From assembly GCF_947488465.1 (NCBI RefSeq), contig NZ_CANKZA010000001.1, positions 310,001 through 374,000 of the forward strand: a DNA stretch of 64,000 nt, written 5' to 3'. The notes below the pieces were generated by a model, which worked only from the letters and a program-made list of their open reading frames with translations, was not told where the DNA came from and searched no databases. Below are positions 27,873 through 36,171 of the stretch, in pieces. A program made the translations under genes and the position numbers. Source of the DNA: an uncultured Microbacterium sp. Lineage in GTDB: Bacteria > Actinomycetota > Actinomycetes > Actinomycetales > Microbacteriaceae. Position 1 is the stretch's first letter; each line of letters begins with the position of its first letter.

Positions 27873-28886
27873 ATGATCCGGTTCGAGCACGTCACCAAGA
27901 GATTCCGTGGGACCAGCAAGCCGGCGCTGAACGACGTCGACTTCGAAGTTCAGCGCGGTGAGTTCGTCTTCCTTGTCGGAGCCTCCGGCTCGGGCAAGTC
28001 CTCGTGCCTGAGGTTGATCCTCCGAGAGGACCAACCGAGTGAGGGGCGCGTCGTGGTTCTCGGGCGCGACCTCCACTCCCTGTCCAGCCGCAAGGTCCCG
28101 TACTTCCGTCGGCACATCGGATCGGTGTTCCAGGATTTCCGGTTGCTGCCGAACAAGACGGTGTTCCAGAACGTCGCTTTCACCCTCCAGGTGATCGGGT
28201 CATCGCGCGCGTTCATCCAGCAGGCGGTGCCTGAGGTCTTGGCTCTCGTCGGGCTCGAGGGAAAAGGAAAGCGGCTCCCGCACGAATTGTCTGGTGGGGA
28301 ACAGCAGCGCGTGGCGATCGCCCGTGCGCTGGTCAACAGACCTCAGATCCTCCTCGCCGATGAGCCCACCGGCAACCTCGACCCCGCGACGTCGGTCGAC
28401 ATCATGCAGCTGCTCGCCCGTATCAACGCGGGCGGGACCACCGTGGTGATGGCCACGCACGAAGCCGGGTTCGTCGACCAGATGAAGCGTCGCGTGATCG
28501 AGTTGCGCGGCGGCGTCATGGTGCGAGACGACCGCCACGGCGGATACGGCGACACCTCGGCGATCCCGAGCCTCACCCCGCAAGCCGAAAAGGGTGCCGC
28601 GGCCACGGCGGCGCTGACCGCTGTGCTCCAGCTTCAGCGCGAAATCGCCGCGCAACCGGCGGCAGCCGCTCCGGATGCCGCAGAGACTCCGGCATCCGAG
28701 GCTGATCCGGCAATGACCACGCCGGCACCGGTCGACCCTGCGCCCGGGACGAGGCCCATCCGCATCGCCACCCCCGCGGTGGATCTCGACGGTCTCGGCA
28801 TCGGGGGGCTCGACGCGGACGGTCGGGGTGTCGCGGACCGCCTGGGACTCGGTAAGGACGACGACGAAGTGGGGCCGACGACATGA
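27873..28886 (+). CDS. ftsE: cell division ATP-binding protein FtsE with C-terminal extension
   Basis: 337 residues. The FtsE ATPase (about 1-225) is complete: Walker A GASGSGKSS, signature LSGGEQQRVAIARAL, Walker B ILLADEPTGNLDP. With FtsX it controls peptidoglycan hydrolases at the septum. Typical FtsE ends near residue 230; here about 105 extra Ala/Pro-rich residues follow, with no recognised domain. TAGGCT lies nine bases before the ATG, so the message is likely leaderless. ftsX overlaps its stop by 4 bp. Confidence 0.95.
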   Translation: MIRFEHVTKRFRGTSKPALNDVDFEVQRGEFVFLVGASGSGKSSCLRLILREDQPSEGRVVVLGRDLHSLSSRKVPYFRRHIGSVFQDFRLLPNKTVFQNVAFTLQVIGSSRAFIQQAVPEVLALVGLEGKGKRLPHELSGGEQQRVAIARALVNRPQILLADEPTGNLDPATSVDIMQLLARINAGGTTVVMATHEAGFVDQMKRRVIELRGGVMVRDDRHGGYGDTSAIPSLTPQAEKGAAATAALTAVLQLQREIAAQPAAAAPDAAETPASEADPAMTTPAPVDPAPGTRPIRIATPAVDLDGLGIGGLDADGRGVADRLGLGKDDDEVGPTT

Positions 28887-29797
28887 GGATGCAGTTGATC
28901 CTCGGCGAGGCGCTCACCGGCCTCCGCCGCAATGCATCGATGGTGATCTCGGTCGTGCTCGTGACCTTCGTGTCGCTGACCTTCGTCGGCGCAGCCATGC
29001 TCATGCAGATCCAGATCGGCAAGATGCAGGATTACTGGGCGGATCGCGCACAGGTCGCCGTCTTCATGTGCCGTGCGGATTCAACCGCCACGACGTGCGT
29101 CGACGGTGCCGCGACACAGGAGCAGCTCGACGCGGTCGCGACCCAGCTCGACAGTCCGGCGCTCAGCGCCGTGGTGCGCGATGTGCGGTTCGAGTCGTCG
29201 GAAGAGGCGTATCAGAACTTGTTGGACCTGTACGGCCAGGAGTACGCCGACTACGTCACGCCCGAGCAGTTGGGGGAGACCTACTGGGTCAATCTCGTCG
29301 ATCCTGCCCAGTCCGACGTGATCACCGAGGCGTTCAACGGCACACCGGGTGTCGACAACGTCCGCAACCAACTGCAATACCTCGAGCCGTTGTTCTCGGC
29401 GCTCACGGTCGCGACCTACATCGCCGTCGGCATCGCCGGACTCATGCTGATCGCGGCGGTCCTCCTGATCTCCACCACGATCCGCCTGTCCGCTTTCGCA
29501 CGGCGAAAAGAGCTCGGGATCATGCGCCTGGTGGGCGCCTCGAACAGATTCATCCAGACACCGTTCATCCTCGAGGGCGTCTTCGCCGCCTTCATCGGAT
29601 CGTTGCTCGCGGGCGGGGCCATCGTCGCCGGCATCCATTTCGGAGTCAACGGCTATCTGCGCGACCGCATCGACTTCATCACCAATTGGGTCGACATGTC
29701 GGATGCGGCGGTCGTCATCCCCCTCATCGTCCTGATCGGGCTCGTGCTCGCAGCGCTGTCGGCGGGGTTCGCGATCAGGCGCTGGCTGCGCACCTGA
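28883..29797 (+). CDS. ftsX: cell division protein FtsX
   Basis: 304 residues. One TM near the N-terminus (SMVISVVLVTFVSLTFVGAA), an extracytoplasmic domain of about 130 residues, then three C-terminal TMs with FARRKELGIMRLVGASNRFI, the FtsX/MacB-type motif. The extracytoplasmic part contains two cysteines (FMCRADSTATTCVDG) about ten residues apart. It forms the FtsEX complex and is coupled to ftsE by ATGA. Confidence 0.95.
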   Translation: MRMQLILGEALTGLRRNASMVISVVLVTFVSLTFVGAAMLMQIQIGKMQDYWADRAQVAVFMCRADSTATTCVDGAATQEQLDAVATQLDSPALSAVVRDVRFESSEEAYQNLLDLYGQEYADYVTPEQLGETYWVNLVDPAQSDVITEAFNGTPGVDNVRNQLQYLEPLFSALTVATYIAVGIAGLMLIAAVLLISTTIRLSAFARRKELGIMRLVGASNRFIQTPFILEGVFAAFIGSLLAGGAIVAGIHFGVNGYLRDRIDFITNWVDMSDAAVVIPLIVLIGLVLAALSAGFAIRRWLRT

Positions 29798-29851
29798 TCC
29801 GCGCGCACGGGTAGACTGAGAGGCTGTCATCCGGATCGAAAGGGGGAGGAC

Positions 29852-30328
29852 ATGCCGAAAGAACGTGGTGAGAAGGTCGTCGCGACCAACCGTCGCGCGC
29901 GCCACGAGTACGCGATCGAGAAGACGTACGAGGCGGGACTCGTCCTCACCGGCACCGAGGTGAAGTCACTCCGTGAAGGCCGCGCCAATCTGAGCGACGG
30001 ATATGCGTACATCGACGGTGGCCAGGCGTACCTCGATGCGGTGCACATTCCCGAGTACGCGCAGGGCCACTGGACGAACCATGCGTCCAAGCGCACCCGA
30101 AAGCTCCTGCTGCACAAGGAAGAGATCATCAAGCTGTCGCACGCCGTCTCGGCCGGCGGCTACACGCTGATTCCGCTGAAGCTCTACTTCTCGGACGGGC
30201 GTGCCAAGGTGGAAATCGCGGTCGCCAAGGGTATGCGCGAGTTCGAGAAGCGCCAGACGATCCGCGAGCGTGAAGACAAGCGCGAAGCCGAACGCGCGAT
30301 GCGCGCGCGCAACCGCCTCGGCGACTGA
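29852..30328 (+). CDS. smpB: SsrA-binding protein SmpB
   Basis: 158 residues. It binds tmRNA and starts trans-translation on stalled ribosomes. Motifs are [27 protein letters not shown] (OB-fold core) and a basic C-terminal tail ([16 protein letters not shown]) that enters the mRNA channel. It has a promoter box TAGACT at 29812-29817 and a real leader with AGGGGGAGG before the ATG. The tmRNA gene itself lies about 0.9 kb downstream. Confidence 0.97.
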   Translation: MPKERGEKVVATNRRARHEYAIEKTYEAGLVLTGTEVKSLREGRANLSDGYAYIDGGQAYLDAVHIPEYAQGHWTNHASKRTRKLLLHKEEIIKLSHAVSAGGYTLIPLKLYFSDGRAKVEIAVAKGMREFEKRQTIREREDKREAERAMRARNRLGD

Positions 30329-30353
30329 CCTCGGTCAGTCCGCGTCAGGCGCC

Positions 30354-30424
30354 GATCTCCGCAGAATGTCGCGATCTCCGCAGGGGGATGCGGCATCCGG
30401 TGCGGAAATGTCGACATTCTGCGG
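30354..30424. repeat. intergenic inverted and direct repeats after smpB
   Basis: A perfect 13-bp inverted repeat, CCGCAGAATGTCG (30359-30371) and CGACATTCTGCGG (30412-30424), encloses a second direct copy of GATCTCCGCAG (30373-30383; first copy 30354-30364). It sits in the 138-bp gap between convergent genes and may act as a terminator or belong to a dispersed repeat family. Confidence 0.7.
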
Positions 30425-30466
30425 CGTTCGTGAGCAGCTCCGGGCGAACCTTCCGGGATCCGACGG

Positions 30467-31132
30467 TCAGCTCGCGGCGAAACGGGCCTCGACGGCGGCG
30501 GTGATGACGATGTCATCGGGCTGGAAGTCGATTGCCGGAGCACCGCCGACATCCATCGACATCGCCGACCTGGCGAACATCCGCGCGCTCGGCGCGGCTT
30601 CCTGCCCGTGAGTCAGGAGCCCGAGATCGGCGATTTCGATCGGGGTGACCGTGGCGCGGTCGATCGCGGATGCGTATGCGGTCGCGCGTTCTACGGCGAC
30701 CGAGACAGCGGCCGTCGCGACTTCGCGCTCGGTGCGGGCGCGGGTGTCGGGAGTGAGTTGCCACTCCACGGTGCCGACCTGGAATCCCTCCTGCATGCCG
30801 ATCACGGTGAGCCAGTCGGAGAGCGCGACAAAATCCGAGAAGGTTGCGACGATCTCGACGGACGCATGGTGGACGAGATCGAGCTGCCGACCTTCGGTGT
30901 TCCAGGGGCGGTCGGACCAGATCGAGACGCGCTGTGCGGACCAGTCTTCGATCGTCCCCGCAGCCTGACGTGCTGCGAGGTCGTCGCGCACAGGTGAAGC
31001 GAGCGCCGCGATGCGTTCGACCACCCGTCCGCGTTCGGGGCCGTCGACGGATGCGGAGATGTGCGCGACAGCGCGTTCGGGAGCGATTCGCGCCTCGTCG
31101 GAGCCGCGGACTGTGATGATGACCTCACTCAT
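30467..31132 (-). CDS. SIMPL domain-containing protein (DUF541)
   Basis: 221 residues. The SIMPL/DUF541 fold is suggested by the N-terminal strand IITVRGSDEARIAPERAVAH and by the later EREVATAAVSVAVERATAYA helix and VEARF ending. The family's role is poorly defined; some members are secreted, but this one has no signal peptide. The ATG at 31132 is chosen over an upstream start because TAGAGT lies seven bases before it (leaderless). Confidence 0.8.
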   Translation of the reverse strand: MSEVIITVRGSDEARIAPERAVAHISASVDGPERGRVVERIAALASPVRDDLAARQAAGTIEDWSAQRVSIWSDRPWNTEGRQLDLVHHASVEIVATFSDFVALSDWLTVIGMQEGFQVGTVEWQLTPDTRARTEREVATAAVSVAVERATAYASAIDRATVTPIEIADLGLLTHGQEAAPSARMFARSAMSMDVGGAPAIDFQPDDIVITAAVEARFAAS

Positions 31133-31253
31133 ACGAGCGACTCTACGCCGCACGGTGATAGTCTGGGATGCTCAGGTGCCTCGGCACCCGAGCACAACTC
31201 CACAGTGTGACAGTGGCTCATTCGCCGCACGGCCGAGAGGTCGAAGGGCTCAC

Positions 31254-31619
31254 GGGGCTGATCGGTTTCGACAGCGCCTGCGAATCTGCGAGAAGCGGGC
31301 CGAGGATGCAGGGTTATCTCGTTAACGATCTCTGCAAACCAATAAGTGCCGAAACCAAGCGCACTGAGTTCGCCCTCGCTGCATAAGCGAGCCTGAACTC
31401 CGTCAGACCGTAGGCGATCCCGCTACGGACCCTGGCGTCATCTAGGGATCTTGCTGTGTGACGGGGTCTCGACGTCACACGGGACTCTTCTGGGACTGGG
31501 CTTGTCGACTTAGGTGTCTGTGACAAAGGTCGGAGCCGAGCAGAACGTTTTCACAGACTGCGCCCGGAGAAAACGCAGTATCTCAGCGTTGGACGGGGGT
31601 TCGATTCCCCCCAGCTCCA
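31254..31619 (+). ncRNA. ssrA: transfer-messenger RNA (tmRNA)
   Basis: 366 nt. The 5' end GGGGCTGATCGGTTTCGAC and 3' end GGTTCGATTCCCCCCAGCTCC form the tRNA-like acceptor (GGGGCTG/CAGCTCC) and T arm. The resume frame 31348-31386 encodes AETKRTEFALAA then TAA, a proteolysis tag of actinobacterial type ending in ALAA. CCA is not encoded. A TAGTCT box at 31159-31164 would start the precursor about 85 nt upstream, needing 5' processing. A strong terminator follows. Confidence 0.96.
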
Positions 31620-31641
31620 CGACGTCACTGTCACAAGTGGA

Positions 31642-31679
31642 AGACCCCGGTCCGCGTGTTCGCACGCGGGCCGGGGTCT
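31642..31679 (+). terminator. rho-independent-type terminator of ssrA
   Basis: A long GC-rich hairpin: AGACCCCGG / CCGGGGTCT with an inner CCGCGTG-TTCG-CACGCGG extension. It begins 23 nt after the tmRNA 3' end and may also serve the convergent lipoprotein gene. Confidence 0.85.
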
Positions 31680-31694
31680 CTCGTCTATCCGAGC

Positions 31695-32285
31695 TCAGCC
31701 GGCGGGCCGCTCGATGAGCAGCAGATTCTGCTTCGTGTCCGAGACGGTGACCCAGCCCTCGCCGAACTCGTAGGTCATGCCGTAGCCGTTCTCGTCGACG
31801 GTGAGCGACCGCGAGGGGTCCTCGGTAACGTACGCGCCGCTTGCCGTCTCTTCAACTGACCAGCCTTGCGCGACCAACAATTCTTGCGCCCTCTCCGCGT
31901 CGGCATCCGCGATCGGGGACCATCCGACGAGCAACGAGATGCTGTTCGCGGCGGTGAAGTCGGCCCACATGCACTGCACACCCTCGTCCAGCGGGATGTC
32001 ACCGACCGTGAACGTTTCTTCGCGGTAGGTCCATCCCTGGGCTGTCAGGTCGGTGAGGAGCTCCCCGGCCACGAGGCTTTCGCAGGTCGCGTCGGCGGCA
32101 CCCGCGGTGGCTGTCGAGGTCGGTGTCGGCTCGGCGCCATCGGTCGCCTCGGGCGTCGGGGCAGTCGTCACGGTCGTCGCGGAGGGGGACGGTGCGGAGG
32201 CCTGCGCGGCGCATCCTGTCAAAAGAAGCGACACCGCGCCGATACCGGCGACGAAGGAGAAGGAGAGAGTGCGGGCAGATGCCAT
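31695..32285 (-). CDS. secreted lipoprotein of unknown function
   Basis: 196 residues. A lipoprotein signal peptide ends at LLLTGC, where Cys would be lipidated. A Ser/Thr/Pro/Ala-rich linker of about 45 residues follows, then a small extracytoplasmic domain with two cysteines (DATCESL, EGVQCMW) and aromatic strands (EFGEGWVTVSDT). The ATG at 32285 is the first start that gives a proper signal peptide. It lies 14 bp after the hisN-like gene and is probably cotranscribed with it. Confidence 0.78.
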   Translation of the reverse strand: MASARTLSFSFVAGIGAVSLLLTGCAAQASAPSPSATTVTTAPTPEATDGAEPTPTSTATAGAADATCESLVAGELLTDLTAQGWTYREETFTVGDIPLDEGVQCMWADFTAANSISLLVGWSPIADADAERAQELLVAQGWSVEETASGAYVTEDPSRSLTVDENGYGMTYEFGEGWVTVSDTKQNLLLIERPAG

Positions 32286-32299
32286 GGGGGTCCGGATCG

Positions 32300-33130
32300 T
32301 TAGGCGGGGGAATGCAGAAGGGACAAGAAGGAGTCGTGCAAGATGCCGTTGGTCGCCAGCGATGACCGCGACGACAGTGAGTCGGCCCCGTCGTAATCGG
32401 TGAACGTGCCGCCGGCTTCGCGGATGATCGGAACGAGCGCGGCGATGTCGTACTCTTTGACGCCGAACTCGGCGACGAACTCGAGGCGGCCCTCGGCCAC
32501 AAGCATGTAGGGCCACGTGTCGCCGTACCCGCGGTCACGCCACACCGCGCGGCTCAGTCGCAACAGCGCATCGGTGTGGCCGGCTTCATCCCACTGCGCG
32601 ATGCTCTGGAAGCTGACGCTGGATGCCGCGACGTCGGACACCGAGGACACAGACAGGCGACGTGGCGCGCCGGAGGGCGTGTTCGTCCACGCACCGAGTC
32701 CGCTCGCGGCCCACCAGCGACGCCCGAGGGCGGGCTGACTCGCGACACCGACACGCGGAACGCCATCGATGGACAGGGCGATCAGGGTGGTCCACATCGG
32801 GATGCCCTTGAGGTAGTTGGCGGTGCCGTCGATCGGGTCGATGATCCACTGCCGCGCGGCGTCGCCGCTCGTCCCGAATTCTTCGCCGAAGATGCCGTCG
32901 CCGGGTCGTTCATCGGCGAGGATGCCGCGGATCGCGCGTTCGGTGGCGAGATCGGCCTCGGTGACGTGCGAGGCATCGGCTTTCGTCTGCACGTCGAGAT
33001 CGGGCGCGTCGAACCGGGCCATGGACACCTCGTCGGCCGCGTCCGCCAGACGCAGCGCCAGCGCCAGTTCGCCGGACAGGTCGCCGCGGAAGGGCGCGTT
33101 CCAGGAAGGCCGGGGGGCGGGGGAGCTCAC
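32300..33130 (-). CDS. inositol monophosphatase family protein, HisN-like histidinol-phosphatase
   Basis: 276 residues. The metal-binding and catalytic motifs of the family are present: GEEFG, then WIIDPIDGTANYLKG (DPIDGT), and EYDIAALVPIIREAGG near the C-terminus. The VKEYDIAAL form and YLKGIPMW are typical of actinobacterial HisN enzymes, which dephosphorylate histidinol phosphate; other sugar monophosphatases share the fold. The GTG start has TATCCT six bases upstream (leaderless). Confidence 0.85.
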   Translation of the reverse strand: MSSPAPRPSWNAPFRGDLSGELALALRLADAADEVSMARFDAPDLDVQTKADASHVTEADLATERAIRGILADERPGDGIFGEEFGTSGDAARQWIIDPIDGTANYLKGIPMWTTLIALSIDGVPRVGVASQPALGRRWWAASGLGAWTNTPSGAPRRLSVSSVSDVAASSVSFQSIAQWDEAGHTDALLRLSRAVWRDRGYGDTWPYMLVAEGRLEFVAEFGVKEYDIAALVPIIREAGGTFTDYDGADSLSSRSSLATNGILHDSFLSLLHSPA

Positions 33131-33224
33131 CCCTCCAGGATACGGTGCGACGGATGCCTCGATTGGCGATCTGCGGCATCGGGATGGTAACGTTGGTCCT
33201 CGTTCGCCTCGCGGCGAGCGGAGC

Positions 33225-33297
33225 GCACCTCTAGCTCAATCGGCAGAGCAATTGACTCTTAATCAATGGGTTCAGGGTTCAAGTCCCTGGGGGTGCA
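33225..33297 (+). tRNA. tRNA-Lys (anticodon CUU)
   Basis: 73 nt. Acceptor GCACCTC/GGGGTGC, anticodon stem ATTGA/TCAAT with loop CTCTTAA (anticodon CTT), and T-loop GGGTTCAAGTCCC. CCA is not encoded. A hairpin terminator follows 10 nt downstream. Confidence 0.96.
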
Positions 33298-33306
33298 CGA
33301 CCCGAA

Positions 33307-33330
33307 AAGCCCCGGAGAGATCCGGGGCTT
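33307..33330 (+). terminator. terminator after tRNA-Lys
   Basis: AAGCCCCGG / CCGGGGCTT hairpin with a 6-nt loop (AGAGAT), followed by TCTCG rather than a T-run. Confidence 0.85.
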
Positions 33331-33379
33331 CTCGCATGTGTGGGGGCCGATGGTTATCGGATCGTGATCGGCGCGGTGT

Positions 33380-33434
33380 TTGACACATCGGGTCTACCTG
33401 AACATGATTGCATTACCTGAATCAGTTCTCAGGT
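33380..33434 (+). promoter_or_regulatory. promoter and candidate operator of the HAAT/3-hydroxy-acid operon
   Basis: TTGACA (33380-33385) and CATGAT (33403-33408) are 17 bp apart, a good vegetative promoter. TACCTGAA occurs twice (33395-33402 and 33414-33421). ACCTGA (33415) and TCAGGT (33429) form an inverted repeat with 8 bp between arms. These overlap the -10 and start region, where a repressor such as the operon's TetR protein could act. Confidence 0.55.
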
Positions 33435-33460
33435 TCCTCTCAATGGTGAAAGGCACGCAC

Positions 33461-34666
33461 ATGCGGGTTACGAAGAAGTTGCTCCTGGGAACCGTGACCA
33501 TCACGGTAGCCCTCGCCCTGGCGGCCTGCGCGCCGACCACCGGCGGAACCACCGCACCGTCGGACAGCGGCGCGGCCGGACCCGCAGAGATCACCGTCGG
33601 TGTGATCACGAGCGAGACCGGCCCCCTGGCGAGCTACGGCAAGCAGTACCTCGAGGGCTTCCGAGCGGGGCTCGACTACGCCACCGATGGCACCGACGAG
33701 GTGAACGGCACGAAGATCACGGTCGACTACCGCGACGACGCGGGAGACGCAGACACGGCGGTGGGCGCGGCCAAGGAACTCATCGGTGAGGGGGTCACAA
33801 TCCTCGCCGGCAGCGCCGCGTCCGGTGTCGCCGCGGCTGTGGCCGAGCAGGCCGGCCAAAACCAGGTTCTTTTCGTTTCGGGTCCCGCGGCCGCCGACGC
33901 TCTCACGGGCATCAACGACTACACGTTCCGCAGCGGCCGCCAGTCCGCGCAGGACGTCGCGACGGCCGGAACGTTCCTGGGTGATCTCGACGGCAAGACG
34001 GTCACGGTGTTCGCCCAGAACACCGCCTTCGGTCAGGGCAACGAGGCGGCTGTCAAGGCGATCCTGGGCGCGAAGGGCGCCACCGTCAACAGCGTGCTCG
34101 TGGCGGAAGACGTCACCGAGTTCACGCCGTTCGCGCAGCAAGTGCTCACCGGCAACCCCGACCTCGTTTTCGTGGCGTGGGCCGGCGCCACCTCCGGCGC
34201 GATGTGGCAGGCGATGAGCCAGCAGGGGGTGCTCGACGCGGTTCCCGTCGTGACAGGGCTCGGCGATTCGGCGACCTTCGGGGCCTACGGCGAAGCATCC
34301 GAGAAGATCAGCTTCCTGAACCACTACTTCCCGGGCGGTCCTTCCCACGATGTCAACGACGCGATGATCGAGCTGGTCGAAGCAGCCGGTGGCACTGCGG
34401 ACCTCTTCACGCCGGACGGCTTCAACGCCGCGATCATGCTCGTCCACGCCATCGGCGAAGGCCGGGGCGATGTCGATGCCATGGTTTCGGCACTCGAGGG
34501 CTACACCTTCGAGGGACCCAAGGGCAGCCTCACCGTCCGCGAGAGCGACCACGCGCTGATCCAGGAGATGTACCAGGTCAAGCTCGTCGCCGACGGCGCC
34601 TCGTTCGTTCCCCAGCTGGTCGACACGGTCGCCGCTGAGGACGTCGCGCCGGCCGAAGCACAGTAA
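33461..34666 (+). CDS. HAAT-family ABC transporter substrate-binding lipoprotein
   Basis: 401 residues. The signal peptide MRVTKKLLLGTVTITVALAL ends in a lipobox (LAAC). The mature part is a Leu/Ile/Val-binding-type periplasmic protein: EITVGVITSETGPLASYGKQ, and later TVFAQNTAFGQGNEAAVKA. Such proteins bind branched-chain amino acids, but also urea, aromatic acids or hydroxy acids. The ATG at 33461 (AAAGG upstream) is preferred over in-frame starts further upstream. The operon it heads points to a carboxylic acid rather than an amino acid (inference). Confidence 0.88.
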   Translation: MRVTKKLLLGTVTITVALALAACAPTTGGTTAPSDSGAAGPAEITVGVITSETGPLASYGKQYLEGFRAGLDYATDGTDEVNGTKITVDYRDDAGDADTAVGAAKELIGEGVTILAGSAASGVAAAVAEQAGQNQVLFVSGPAAADALTGINDYTFRSGRQSAQDVATAGTFLGDLDGKTVTVFAQNTAFGQGNEAAVKAILGAKGATVNSVLVAEDVTEFTPFAQQVLTGNPDLVFVAWAGATSGAMWQAMSQQGVLDAVPVVTGLGDSATFGAYGEASEKISFLNHYFPGGPSHDVNDAMIELVEAAGGTADLFTPDGFNAAIMLVHAIGEGRGDVDAMVSALEGYTFEGPKGSLTVRESDHALIQEMYQVKLVADGASFVPQLVDTVAAEDVAPAEAQ

Positions 34667-34684
34667 CGCGGAGAGTCGAACCCC

Positions 34685-35464
34685 ATGAGCGCTCCCGTCC
34701 CGTCCGCGCTGTCGATCCGCGGCCTCGGCCTGCAGATCGGCGGGGCGACCATTCTGAAGGACGTCGATCTCGACATCGCACCGGGCACCCTGGTCGGTGT
34801 GATCGGACCCAACGGTGCCGGAAAGACCACGTTGTTCAACGTGATCTCCGGCGTCGCTCGGCCCACGACCGGCAGCATCCTGATGAACGGTGACGACATC
34901 ACCAGCCGGTCTGTGCCCCAGCGGGCGCGGGCGGGGCTGGGGCGCACGTTCCAGACATCCAGCCTGTTTCCCCGGCTGAGCGTGCTGGAGAACGTCCGGC
35001 TGGCCGCTCAGGTGGGCCTGGGCGGGAACTACTCCCTGTTGCGCTTCCCGCGGCGCTCGGATGCCGCGACCGAACGAGCGCGGGAAGAGCTGACCAAAGT
35101 CGGCCTCACCCACAAGCTCGACACTGCTGCGGGCGACATCTCCCACGGCGACAAGCGCAAGCTCGAGATCGCGGTGCTCTTGGCCACCGACGCGAAGATC
35201 GTGCTGCTCGACGAACCCATGGCCGGCGTGGCCTCGGGTGACGTGCCCGGACTCGTCGACAACATCCGCGACATGCAGCGCGTCAGCGGATGCACGGTGC
35301 TCATGGTCGAGCATCACATCGATGTGCTGATGGGTCTCGTCGACCGTGTGGCGGTCATGTACTCCGGCTCGATCATCGCCTTCGACACGCCGCAGAACAT
35401 CATGGCGAACCCCCTCGTGCAACGCGCCTACCTCGGCGTCTCGGGAACGGAGAGCGCGGCATGA
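34685..35464 (+). CDS. HAAT ABC transporter ATPase (LivG-like)
   Basis: 259 residues. Walker [17 protein letters not shown], the LivG-type LGRTFQTSSLFPRLSV Q-loop, Walker B IVLLDEPMAGVASGD, and C-terminal VMYSGSIIAFDTP. The signature loop reads ISHGDKRKLEIAVLLATD (SHGDKR in place of LSGGQ), as is normal for LivG. It lies 18 bp after the binding protein. Confidence 0.9.
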   Translation: MSAPVPSALSIRGLGLQIGGATILKDVDLDIAPGTLVGVIGPNGAGKTTLFNVISGVARPTTGSILMNGDDITSRSVPQRARAGLGRTFQTSSLFPRLSVLENVRLAAQVGLGGNYSLLRFPRRSDAATERAREELTKVGLTHKLDTAAGDISHGDKRKLEIAVLLATDAKIVLLDEPMAGVASGDVPGLVDNIRDMQRVSGCTVLMVEHHIDVLMGLVDRVAVMYSGSIIAFDTPQNIMANPLVQRAYLGVSGTESAA

Positions 35465-36171
35465 GCGAGTCGATTCTCACCGTCGAGCATCTGAAAGCAT
35501 CCATCGCCGGTCAACAGGTCGTCGAGGACGTGACGTTCGCCGTGCCCGCGACAGGCATCACCGCCGTCCTCGGGCGCAACGGCGTCGGAAAGACGTCGAC
35601 CCTCCGCGGGATCCTCGGTCTCATCAGCCGTCAGGGCGTCGTGACGCTGGCGGGAGAGCGGATCGACGCGTTGCCCACGCACCGGATCGTCCAGCGTGGT
35701 GTCGGCTACGTCCCGGAGGACCGCGAGGTCTTCGCGAGTCTCACCGTCGCCGAGAACCTCGCCTTGGCAGCACGGACGAAAAGCCCTCGGCGCGACTTCG
35801 TCGACGCGCTTTTCCCCGACCTGGTCGCGCGCCGCGCGCAGCTTACCGGCACGCTCTCGGGCGGCCAGCAGCAGATGCTCTCGGTGGCGCGGGCACTTCT
35901 GAACGAGAACCAGATCCTCCTCGTGGACGAACCCACCAAAGGATTGGCGCCGAAGATCGTCGCCGAAGTCGCCGACGCACTGCAAGAGGCCGCGAAGATC
36001 GTGCCCATCCTGCTCGTCGAACAGAACCTCGAGGTCGTCCGGCAGCTCGCCGACGACGCGATCGTGATCGCTGGAGGGCATGTCGTCCACACCGGCCCGG
36101 CCCGAGGGATCCTGGACGATCCGACCCTGACCACGCGCCTTCTCGGCGTCAGCGCGGAGGTGCACTCGTGA
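35461..36171 (+). CDS. HAAT ABC transporter ATPase (LivF-like)
   Basis: 236 residues. Walker A GRNGVGKTSTLRGILG, GVGYVPEDREVFASLTVAENL, signature LSGGQQQMLSVARAL, Walker B ILLVDEPTKGLAPKI. The true start is the ATG at 35461 overlapping the LivG-like stop; longer frames nearby are shadows. It pairs with the LivG-like ATPase. Confidence 0.92.
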   Translation: MSESILTVEHLKASIAGQQVVEDVTFAVPATGITAVLGRNGVGKTSTLRGILGLISRQGVVTLAGERIDALPTHRIVQRGVGYVPEDREVFASLTVAENLALAARTKSPRRDFVDALFPDLVARRAQLTGTLSGGQQQMLSVARALLNENQILLVDEPTKGLAPKIVAEVADALQEAAKIVPILLVEQNLEVVRQLADDAIVIAGGHVVHTGPARGILDDPTLTTRLLGVSAEVHS

